A DNA stretch of 5,654 nt from DATCSE01 sp036568605 (GTDB lineage Bacteria > Pseudomonadota > Gammaproteobacteria > Burkholderiales > Burkholderiaceae_C). The first letter of the stretch is position 1. The number at the start of each line of letters is the position of its first letter. The translations under genes and the position numbers were made by a program. Shown here piece after piece: positions 1 through 5,642 of the stretch. Location: positions 1-5,654 of the forward strand of contig DATCSE010000016.1 of assembly GCA_036568605.1 (NCBI GenBank), written 5' to 3'. Below the pieces are notes generated by a model, which was not told the origin of the DNA, searched no databases, and was given only the letters and a program-made list of their open reading frames with translations.

Positions 1-1958
1 AGGCTCGCCTTCAGCGCGGCCGGCATCGTGTTGACGACCGCGCCCGAGTTCAGCGCGCCGCCGCGCCGCGGGCTGTGGCAGCCGTCGCAGGTGCGGCGCT
101 CGCCGGGGCGCACCTGGATCCAGTTCGTGTGGGTCTGGAACGCGCGGCCCTCCGAGTCGACCACCGCGAGGCCGATCGGCGTGTCGGCCGGGATCTGCAG
201 CTTGAACGAGCCGTCCGGTTCGATCGGCGCGTAGCCGAGGATCTGCTGCATCTCGAACTCGGTTTCGCCGATCGCGCTGCGCATGCCGGTCATGCCCTGC
301 GGCGGCGCGATCGCGCGCACCGCGCGGATGAAGCGCGCCGGGGCGCAGCCGTAGGCCGCGTTGGCCGGGTCCTTCATCTTCACCAGGTCGGCGACCTGCG
401 CGCGTGTGTCGCTGGTGTCGGTCGGCGTGGTCTTCGCGATCGCGGTCGTGCAGCCGGTGCCCAGGTCGGCCGCGGTCAGCACCGGGTCGCCCATGCGGCC
501 CAGGCCATCGGTGTCGTAGACGCTGCGCACCTCGAGCAGGCCGAGGTTCTGCGCGGCCAGCGTCGAATCGACCGCGGTCGGGTCGGTCGCGTTCGGCTCG
601 GTTCGCGCCTGGATCGCGACCGGGTGCGTGTACATGAAGCCGGTCGGCGGCGCCGCGACGATCAGGAAGGTCTGCTTCGCCGAGTCGAACATGTAGACCG
701 CGTACGACGGCGGCACGTCGTCCTGCAGCTCGTCGGCCTGCTCGTCGGCGATCAGGCGGTTGTCGTCCTCGAGGCGCGCCATCTCGTCGGAGGTCAGCGT
801 CGCGCACGAGACGATCACGTCCTTGCGCCGCACCTGGCACGGCGTGTACGACAGCAGCACGCGGTCGGTGCCGTCCCACAGCGGGAACGGCGAGGTGACG
901 CGGCCGTACTGCGAGAGCCCGCCGCCGATGTTCAGCTTCTGCGCGGTGATCTGCTTCTGGCCGCCCTCGGCCGGCACCGACGCGTTGGCCGGCGTGTTCT
1001 GCTCGGAGTAGTTGGCCGCGTCGATCATCACGAGGCCGCCGCCTTCGTGGGTGCGCGACAGCGGCATCAGGTCCGAGGTCAGGAAGCCTTTGTACTTGCC
1101 GGCCGGGTCCATGTCGCGCGGGTGCAGGAAGCTGTTGCCCTCGCTGTGCGCGCCGTACAGCACGAACAGGTCGGTGCCGTCGGGCTTGACGCGGAAGACC
1201 TTGAAGTGGTTGCGGCCGCCGACGTGGTCCCAGCGCGAGAACATGATGTCGCCGTTCGGGCGTATCACCGGGCTGCGGTCGTGGCTCTGGTTGAACGAGA
1301 TCTGCGTGATGCTGCCGCCGTCGGCGTCCATCGTGTGCAGGTTGAACACGCGCTCGCGCTCGTACTCGTCGAGCGCGTAGTAGTCATGGCCCAGCGCCTG
1401 GTTGATGTGCGACTTGGTCTGCCGGTTCGACGTGAACACGTAGCCCTTGCCGGCGGGCAGGTAGGTCGGGTCGACATCGTCCGAGTCGCTCGAGCTGGTC
1501 AGCCGGCGGAACGTGCCGTCGGTCAGCCCGCTCTTGCTCATGTCGTATTCCCAGATGTTCCAGTGGCCCGTGCAGGCCGCCTTGCCATCTGCAGTGGTCG
1601 ACGTGTTCGATGCCGGGCAGCGCATCGCGAAGACGATCTTCTTGCCGTCGTACGAGACGTCGGGCGACACGACGTCGCCCTTGCCCTGCGTGAAGCGCTC
1701 CGTCATGTTGTGCTCGGCCGCGCTGGCCGAGGACTTCTCGCGGATGATCAGGTCGCCGCCCGCCGCGGTGGGCGCGCCGTTGGTCGGGTTCACGCCTATC
1801 GTGTTGACCCGCATCGCATAGGCGATCGGCACATCGCCGTTGACAGTGACCGTGTCCGAGGAGCTGCCGCCGCCGCTGCCGCAGGCCGCCAGCAACGCCG
1901 CCGCCGCGGCCAGTGCCGCGGTGCCGAACAGAACTCGAGAGGACCAAAGCTTGCTCAT
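1..1958 (-). CDS. Hydrazine synthase alpha-like (HzsA-related) beta-propeller lipoprotein with a heme c motif, partial (3' end outside window)
   Basis: The frame is open for 652 codons from ATG 1958 and runs off the left edge without a stop. Residues 1-26 form a lipoprotein signal peptide: K3 and R8, a hydrophobic Ala/Leu core, and lipobox LAAC with C26, followed by a Gly/Ser linker. G27 at the +2 position predicts outer-membrane sorting. Residues about 95-450 contain repeated PD40/TolB-like strands (SPDVSYDGKKIVFAMR at 98-113, DVDPTYLPAGKGYVFTSNR at 161-179, RSPVIRPNGDIMFSR at 228-242), which suggests a beta-propeller. Residues 574-628 (LGYAPIEPDGSF, then QVRPGERRTCDGCH) resemble the region before the CXXCH of hydrazine synthase alpha-related proteins; C624, C627 and H628 form a heme c site. 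The gene follows apbE by 34 nt and has a strong ribosome binding site. The family match is from recognition, not a search. Substrate and reaction are unknown; this is not evidence of anammox. Confidence 0.85.
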   Translation of the reverse strand, partial: MSKLWSSRVLFGTAALAAAAALLAACGSGGGSSSDTVTVNGDVPIAYAMRVNTIGVNPTNGAPTAAGGDLIIREKSSASAAEHNMTERFTQGKGDVVSPDVSYDGKKIVFAMRCPASNTSTTADGKAACTGHWNIWEYDMSKSGLTDGTFRRLTSSSDSDDVDPTYLPAGKGYVFTSNRQTKSHINQALGHDYYALDEYERERVFNLHTMDADGGSITQISFNQSHDRSPVIRPNGDIMFSRWDHVGGRNHFKVFRVKPDGTDLFVLYGAHSEGNSFLHPRDMDPAGKYKGFLTSDLMPLSRTHEGGGLVMIDAANYSEQNTPANASVPAEGGQKQITAQKLNIGGGLSQYGRVTSPFPLWDGTDRVLLSYTPCQVRRKDVIVSCATLTSDEMARLEDDNRLIADEQADELQDDVPPSYAVYMFDSAKQTFLIVAAPPTGFMYTHPVAIQARTEPNATDPTAVDSTLAAQNLGLLEVRSVYDTDGLGRMGDPVLTAADLGTGCTTAIAKTTPTDTSDTRAQVADLVKMKDPANAAYGCAPARFIRAVRAIAPPQGMTGMRSAIGETEFEMQQILGYAPIEPDGSFKLQIPADTPIGLAVVDSEGRAFQTHTNWIQVRPGERRTCDGCHSPRRGGALNSGAVVNTMPAALKAS

Positions 1959-1966
1959 CGTTGTTC

Positions 1967-1972
1967 CCTCCT
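1967..1972 (-). promoter_or_regulatory. Ribosome binding site of the HzsA-like lipoprotein gene
   Basis: The minus strand reads AGGAGG here, 8 nt before ATG 1958. This near-perfect Shine-Dalgarno with ideal spacing fixes the start codon and agrees with the signal peptide beginning there. Confidence 0.85.
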
Positions 1973-1992
1973 GTTATTCGTCGCCGTCCGTC

Positions 1993-3024
1993 TCAGCGCT
2001 GCGTCGCCGCGCGCGGGGCCGGCTGCGCCGGCCCGAGCAGGCCGGACGAGAAGTGCAGCGCGCCGTTCGCATCGACGACCACCGCGTCGACGCCGCGCTG
2101 CGACTCGATCAGCCGCAGCCCCTTCTCGACGCCCAGCACGAAGACGGTCTTGGACCAGGCCTCGGTCGTGAGCCCGTCCTCGGCGAGGATGGTCACGCTG
2201 TGCACGCCGGCCGGCGAGCGCCCGGTGGCCGGGTCGATCAGGTGGTGGCAGCGCACGCCGTCGGCGCCGTGGAAATAGCGTTCGTAGTCGCCCGAAGTCG
2301 AGATCGACGTGTCCTCGAGCGGCAGCACCGCGACCATCTCGCCGACGCGGCGTGGGTCGCGGATGCCGATGGTCCAGGGCCGGCCGCGCCGGTCGCCGAT
2401 CACGCGGCTGTCGCCGCCGGCGCTGACGATCGCGTGGCGGATGCCGCGGTGGCGCAGGATGGTCGCGGCGTTGTCGACCGCGTGGCCTTTCGCGAAGCCG
2501 CCCAGGTCGATGCGCATGCCGGGCTTGCCGAAGCGCACGGTACGCGCGCGCATGTCCAGTTGCAGGTGGCGGTAGCCGACCGCCTCGCGCGCCTGAGCGA
2601 GCGCAGCATCGTCGGGCTTGATGCCGCGGCGGTAGTCGTAGAGCTGGCCGACCGCGGCGTAGGTGATGTCGAACGCGCCGCCGGAGAGCTGCGAGAAATC
2701 GATCGCGCGGGCGAGCAGCCTTGCCATCTCGGCGCTGATCGGCACCGCCGCCTGCGCCGCCTCGCGGTTGATGCGCGACAGCTCGGAGTCGCTCTTGTGC
2801 GGGCTCATCGTGCGATCGATGCGGTGCATCTCCTGCATCACCGCCGCGATCGCGGAACGGCCGGCGAGCGCGTCTTCGCTCCACAGCTCGACGCTGATCG
2901 CGGTGCCCATGATGGCTGCGTCGCCGCGCATCCAGCCGGCGGGCGATGCGGCGGCATTGCCGCGGGTGTCGCGATGGCGCGGCGCGAACGCGGCGCGGTC
3001 GGTCTCGATCGACATGCCGAACAT
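1993..3024 (-). CDS. apbE: FAD:protein FMN transferase, ApbE family
   Basis: This 343-residue protein moves FMN from FAD onto a Ser/Thr of a flavoprotein, in a Mg-dependent reaction. Family motifs appear in order: MGT (39-41), D70 and the SELSRIN stretch (80-86), GAFDIT (116-121), DLGGFAKGHAVD (173-184), SAGGD (201-205), STSGDYERYF (242-251), HHLIDPATG (260-268) and TTEAWSKTVFVLG (286-298). The length is normal for the family. ATG 3024 was chosen because an AAGAGGGA lies upstream and residues further upstream look non-coding; an in-frame TTG at 3132 would add 36 residues. Two oddities stand out. There is no signal peptide or lipobox, although many ApbE proteins are periplasmic. The last motif has E and K where the usual form is D.LxT, at the expected metal site. 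The gene is probably co-transcribed with the downstream lipoprotein. No FMN-acceptor motif (D..TSGAT type) was seen in the window. Confidence 0.92.
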   Translation of the reverse strand: MFGMSIETDRAAFAPRHRDTRGNAAASPAGWMRGDAAIMGTAISVELWSEDALAGRSAIAAVMQEMHRIDRTMSPHKSDSELSRINREAAQAAVPISAEMARLLARAIDFSQLSGGAFDITYAAVGQLYDYRRGIKPDDAALAQAREAVGYRHLQLDMRARTVRFGKPGMRIDLGGFAKGHAVDNAATILRHRGIRHAIVSAGGDSRVIGDRRGRPWTIGIRDPRRVGEMVAVLPLEDTSISTSGDYERYFHGADGVRCHHLIDPATGRSPAGVHSVTILAEDGLTTEAWSKTVFVLGVEKGLRLIESQRGVDAVVVDANGALHFSSGLLGPAQPAPRAATQR

Positions 3025-3026
3025 GG

Positions 3027-3168
3027 CGATGACGTGTCCCTCTTGGTGGTTATTCGTTTGAAGGGTCTCGACGCCGTGTCGGCGGCCGGCTTGGCCAACC
3101 GCCGGACACAAGTGCCGGGCAGCCGACCCCAACGCAGATCACGTGCCCGTGGCGAGACCACGTCATCG
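3027..3168 (-). repeat. 10-nt inverted repeat in the apbE leader
   Basis: CGATGACGTG at 3027-3036 is the exact reverse complement of CACGTCATCG at 3159-3168. In an apbE transcript starting upstream of 3168, the two arms could pair. The proximal arm occupies most of the spacer between the ribosome binding site and ATG 3024. The match is seen directly; a regulatory role is inference, and a chance match of this length is possible. Confidence 0.45.
3037..3044 (-). promoter_or_regulatory. Putative ribosome binding site of apbE, long spacing
   Basis: The minus strand reads AAGAGGGA. Its GAGGG core ends 13 nt before ATG 3024, longer than the usual 5-9 nt. No better-placed in-frame ATG, GTG or TTG is visible nearby, so this is the best start, but the spacing is unusual. 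The spacer includes one arm of an inverted repeat. Confidence 0.5.
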
Positions 3169-3231
3169 ACGCGGAAAAACGCCAATATTTGTTAACCCAG
3201 CGCCAAGCCACCGGGGTGTCGCTCGGACGGC

Positions 3232-3248
3232 CGGCCTTTTTTTGGCCG
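3232..3248. repeat. Short GC stem around a T7 loop
   Basis: CGGCC (3232-3236) and GGCCG (3244-3248) are complementary and flank seven T residues. The T run is in the loop rather than after the stem, so this is not a standard intrinsic terminator. It may simply be a bent or flexible A/T tract within GC-rich DNA. Confidence 0.35.
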
Positions 3249-3348
3249 CGGTGCGAACAGTTGCGTCATCTGTGAGCGCGGGCAACCGTGACGTATTTCG
3301 CAAACCGCCGTCGACTCGTATCAAGACGTTGCGGCCGCGCGTACGGGA

Positions 3349-3360
3349 CGCGCATGCGCG
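3349..3360. repeat. 12-bp perfect palindrome upstream of ccmA
   Basis: CGCGCATGCGCG equals its own reverse complement. It lies about 108 nt before the preferred ccmA start. It could be an operator half of something, or by-product of GC-rich composition; no family of regulators is recognised from it. Confidence 0.4.
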
Positions 3361-3378
3361 GCACGACACCGCTAGAAG

Positions 3379-3399
3379 ACACGCGTGCGCACGCGCGCA
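3379..3399. repeat. Alternating purine-pyrimidine tract containing a 14-bp palindrome
   Basis: All 21 bases alternate purine and pyrimidine, mostly as CG/CA steps. CGCGTGCGCACGCG at 3382-3395 is a perfect palindrome. A second alternating tract, 13 nt, is at 3428-3440. Such tracts can adopt Z-form DNA or cruciforms under negative supercoiling. They sit in the ccm leader; function is unknown. Confidence 0.5.
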
Positions 3400-3409
3400 A
3401 GCGCGTTCG

Positions 3410-3474
3410 GTGATGCATGGGCGCCCCGCACGCGCGCGCGGCCTGGGACTTGCAACTCCGGCGCGTGATGCATG
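3410..3474 (+). repeat. 10-nt direct repeat GTGATGCATG spanning two possible ccmA starts
   Basis: GTGATGCATG occurs at 3410-3419 and again at 3465-3474, 55 nt apart. Each copy contains two ATGs. The ATG at 3417 in copy one and the ATG at 3468 in copy two are both in the ccmA frame. Confidence 0.5.
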
Positions 3475-4148
3475 CCGCACGCTCGTCGTCGTTTCAGGCC
3501 GACGCACCGCACCTCGCGGTGCGCGGGCTCGCCTGCAGGCGCGGCGCGACGCTGCTGTTCGATCGCCTGGACCTCGCGCTGCGGCCCGGCGAGCTGATCT
3601 GGCTGCGCGGCCGCAACGGCCGCGGCAAGTCCAGCCTGCTGCGTCTGGTCGCCGGCATCGCGACGCCCGAAGCCGGCCAGGTGCTGCTCGACGGCACGCC
3701 GGTCGAGGACCATGCGGACCGCGCGCGGCGCATCGTCTACCTCGGCCACCAGCAGGCATTGAAGGACGACCTGACCGCGGCCGAAGCGCTGGCCTTTCTG
3801 CTGCGCATCCACGGCCGGCGCGACGCTCGTGCGAGCGTCGCCGCGGCGCTTGCGCACTGGGGCCTGCATGCGCAGCGCGACGTGCCGGTCGGCAAACTCT
3901 CGCAAGGCCAGCGCCGGCGCGTCGCGCTCGCGCGCCTGTCGGCCGAGCACGAGGCCGGGCATGCGGCGACGCTGTGGCTGCTCGACGAGCCGTTCGACGC
4001 GCTCGATGCCGATGGCGTCGGCCGTCTGAACACGCTGCTGCTTCAGCATGTGCAGCGCGGCGGCACGGTGCTGCTGACCAGCCACCAGGCGACGCTGTCG
4101 CCGACGCTGCAGTGGCGCGAGCTGGACCTCGATGCGTGCGCCGCGTGA
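3468..4148 (+). CDS. ccmA: Cytochrome c biogenesis heme exporter ATP-binding protein CcmA
   Basis: This 226-residue ABC ATPase powers the CcmAB module of System I, which frees heme-loaded CcmE from CcmC/D for heme delivery to apocytochromes. All ABC motifs are intact: Walker A GRNGRGKS (48-55, K54), Q-loop near Q95/Q96, signature LSQGQ (144-148), Walker B LWLLDEP (169-175, E174), D-loop ALD (178-180) and H-loop H206. The spacing from signature to Walker B looks a few residues longer than usual (SAEHEAGHAA, 158-167), and PFDALD replaces the more usual PFTALD. ATG 3468 was chosen because it puts the N terminus about 15 residues before the first strand, as in the family. An in-frame ATG at 3417 would add 17 residues encoded by less typical codons. 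Neither start has a clear ribosome binding site. The stop overlaps ccmB. Confidence 0.93.
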   Translation: MHAARSSSFQADAPHLAVRGLACRRGATLLFDRLDLALRPGELIWLRGRNGRGKSSLLRLVAGIATPEAGQVLLDGTPVEDHADRARRIVYLGHQQALKDDLTAAEALAFLLRIHGRRDARASVAAALAHWGLHAQRDVPVGKLSQGQRRRVALARLSAEHEAGHAATLWLLDEPFDALDADGVGRLNTLLLQHVQRGGTVLLTSHQATLSPTLQWRELDLDACAA

Positions 4149-4843
4149 TGGGCGCGGCCATGCCCGCACCGACGATGCCGTCGCTGTTCGCGACGCTGGT
4201 CGCGCGCGACCTCAAGCTCGCGATGCGGCGCCGCACCGAGGCGCTGCTGCCGATCGGCTTCTTCGTCGTCGCGGTGGTGCTGTTCCCGCTGGGTGTCGGG
4301 CCCGAGCCGCAGACCCTGCGGCAGATCGCGCCGGGCGTGATCTGGATCGCGGCGCTGCTCGCGGCGATGTTGTCGGTCACGCATCTGTACACGGCCGACC
4401 ATGCCGACGGCACGCTCGAGCAGCTGCTGCTGGCCGGCCATGGACCGGTCACGATCGCCGCGGCGCGCGCCGCGTCGCACTGGCTGCTGAGCGGCGTGCC
4501 GCTGGTGCTCGCGGCGCCGCTGTTCGGCCTGCTGTTCGACCTGAGCGGCGCCGCGTTGCGCACGCTCGCGCTGACCTTGCTGCTCGGCACGCCGATCCTG
4601 AGCCTGCTGGGCGCGCTCGGTGCCGCGCTGACGCTCGGGCTGCGCAGCGCCGGCGTGCTGGTGATCCTGATCGTGCTGCCGCTCGCGGTGCCGGCGCTGA
4701 TCTTCGGCAGCGGCGCGATCGTCGCGGTCGAGAGCGGGTTGTCGGCCGGCGCGCACTGCTCGCTGCTCGGCGCGCTGCTGATCGTCACGACGCTGGGCGC
4801 GCTGCCGGCGACGGCGGCGGCGCTGCGGATGGCGGTGGAGTGA
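4148..4843 (+). CDS. ccmB: Heme exporter permease CcmB
   Basis: This 231-residue inner-membrane protein is the membrane partner of CcmA in System I. Hydrophobic segments at about 33-49, 64-81, 110-130, 135-158, 167-188 and 202-226 give the expected six helices. Family stretches include APGVIWIAALLA (61-72), DHADGTLEQLLLAG (84-97) and GTPILSLLGALGAALTLGLR (147-166). E. coli CcmB is of similar length, 220 residues. The start ATG shares its A with the ccmA TGA stop (TGATG), so translation is probably coupled; no strong ribosome binding site precedes it. In-frame ATGs at 4160 and 4175 are alternatives that would remove only the poorly conserved N terminus. The last step before ccmC is a 4-nt gap. 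Confidence 0.93.
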   Translation: MGAAMPAPTMPSLFATLVARDLKLAMRRRTEALLPIGFFVVAVVLFPLGVGPEPQTLRQIAPGVIWIAALLAAMLSVTHLYTADHADGTLEQLLLAGHGPVTIAAARAASHWLLSGVPLVLAAPLFGLLFDLSGAALRTLALTLLLGTPILSLLGALGAALTLGLRSAGVLVILIVLPLAVPALIFGSGAIVAVESGLSAGAHCSLLGALLIVTTLGALPATAAALRMAVE

Positions 4844-4845
4844 GG
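4837..4845 (+). promoter_or_regulatory. Ribosome binding site of ccmC
   Basis: GGAGTGAGG lies at the end of ccmB. Its GGAG (4837-4840) is 7 nt before ATG 4848, a normal distance, and it supports that start within a coupled operon. Confidence 0.6.
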
Positions 4846-4847
4846 CG

Positions 4848-5642
4848 ATGAACCCCATCACACCGCGCTGGCGCCTCTTCACGTTCGCCGCCCCCTCCCG
4901 CTTCTACCGCCTGAGCGGCGCGCTGCTGCCATGGCTGTGGATCACGGCAGCGCTGCTCGCGGCATTCGGCCTGTACCTCGGCTTCTTCGCCGCCCCCACA
5001 GACGCGCAGCAAGGCGACTCGTACCGCATCGTCTTCATCCATGTGCCGGCCGCGTGGATGTCGATGGTGGTCTACCTCGCGATGGCCGCGTGGGCCGCGA
5101 TCGGCTGGGTCTTCAACGTGCGCATGGCGGCGATGCTCGCGCGCGCACTGGCACCCAGCGGCGCGGTCTTCACACTGATCGCGCTGGCGACCGGCGCGTT
5201 CTGGGGCAAGCCCGCGTGGGGCACCTGGTGGGTGTGGGACGCGCGCCTGACCGCCGAGCTGATCCTGCTGTTCCTCTACGTCGGCTATCTCGCGCTGGTC
5301 GAGGCGATCGACGACGTGAGGCGCGCCGACCAGGCCGGCGCGCTGCTCGCGGTCATCGGCGCGGTCAACGTGCCCGTCATCTACTTCTCGGTGCGCTGGT
5401 GGAACACGCTGCATCAGGGCGCGACGATCACCGTCAGCGCCGCGCCGAAGATGCACAGCACGATGCTCGCCGCGATGCTGCTGATGACGCTGGCGTTCTG
5501 GGCCTACGCGTTCGCGGTCGTGTTCGTGCGCGCCCGCGCGATCGTGCTCGAGCGCGAGCACGAGGCCGACTGGCTGCGCGCTGCCGTATCGAAGTCCGTC
5601 TCGACCTCGTCGCGCTCGGTGCCGAACGGAGCCGCCGCATGA
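4848..5642 (+). CDS. ccmC: Heme handling protein CcmC (System I heme lyase to CcmE)
   Basis: This 264-residue inner-membrane protein presents heme at the periplasmic face and passes it to CcmE. The tryptophan-rich WWD motif is complete at 119-131 (WGKPAWGTWWVWD). The two expected heme-ligand histidines are H65 in FIHVPAAW and H189 in TLHQG. Six hydrophobic segments are seen at about 27-48, 62-88, 100-118, 134-154, 164-182 and 203-228, the usual topology. The tail after about residue 245 (SVSTSSRSVPNGAAA) is Ser-rich and poorly conserved in appearance; the protein is about 19 residues longer than E. coli CcmC (245). It follows ccmB by 4 nt and its stop overlaps ccmD (ATGA), so it belongs to the same operon. 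The WWD motif and both histidines distinguish it from CcmF, which is much longer. Confidence 0.96.
   Translation: MNPITPRWRLFTFAAPSRFYRLSGALLPWLWITAALLAAFGLYLGFFAAPTDAQQGDSYRIVFIHVPAAWMSMVVYLAMAAWAAIGWVFNVRMAAMLARALAPSGAVFTLIALATGAFWGKPAWGTWWVWDARLTAELILLFLYVGYLALVEAIDDVRRADQAGALLAVIGAVNVPVIYFSVRWWNTLHQGATITVSAAPKMHSTMLAAMLLMTLAFWAYAFAVVFVRARAIVLEREHEADWLRAAVSKSVSTSSRSVPNGAAA

Larger units (their letters stand above)
3025..3467. other. Divergent intergenic region between apbE and ccmA
   Basis: No convincing protein-coding gene lies here; frames crossing it are continuations of out-of-frame readings of the flanking genes. Promoters for both operons should be here, but I cannot identify a good sigma70 or sigma54 promoter on either strand. 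The only A/T-richer patch is at about 3174-3196, containing AATATT and GTTAAC. Repeats and palindromes within the region are listed separately. Confidence 0.75.

Noticed and set aside
1..1958. Evidence for an anammox hydrazine synthase
   Set aside because: Only a family-level resemblance of one region is seen. There are no HzsB/HzsC partners, and the flanking genes and base composition suit a proteobacterium.
75..2171. Long plus-strand open frame of about 698 codons opposite the lipoprotein gene
   Set aside because: Its product is a low-complexity Arg/Ala/Val/Asp-rich string without domains. The minus strand here encodes a lipoprotein with signal peptide, family motifs and ribosome binding site, so this is an antisense shadow of GC-rich coding DNA.
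1840..3195. Plus-strand open frame of about 451 codons opposite apbE
   Set aside because: It is antisense to a clear ApbE protein, has no recognisable motifs and is dominated by Arg, Ala, Val and His.
3195..3215. Sigma54-like site on the minus strand (TTGGCGC then TTAAC)
   Set aside because: The required GG-N10-GC arrangement is not met.
3232..3248. Intrinsic terminator
   Set aside because: The stem is only 5 bp and the T run is in the loop rather than downstream of it.
3296..3324. Candidate ccm promoter: TTTCGC, 17 nt, TATCAA
   Set aside because: Spacing is right, but the -35 box matches the consensus at only two positions. In this region such matches are expected by chance, so I do not call it.
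3143..4147. Upstream extension of the ccmB frame, giving a 566-codon frame
   Set aside because: The portion before 4148 overlaps ccmA in another frame and has Arg/Ala-rich nonsense content; CcmB family similarity starts only after 4148, so this is not a fusion.
3163..4788. Minus-strand open frame of about 541 codons opposite ccmA and ccmB
   Set aside because: It is antisense to two well-supported genes and its composition is Arg/Ala/Ser-rich without motifs.
4785..5561. Minus-strand open frame of about 258 codons opposite ccmC
   Set aside because: It is antisense to a CcmC with an intact WWD motif and has Arg/His/Glu-rich content with no features.
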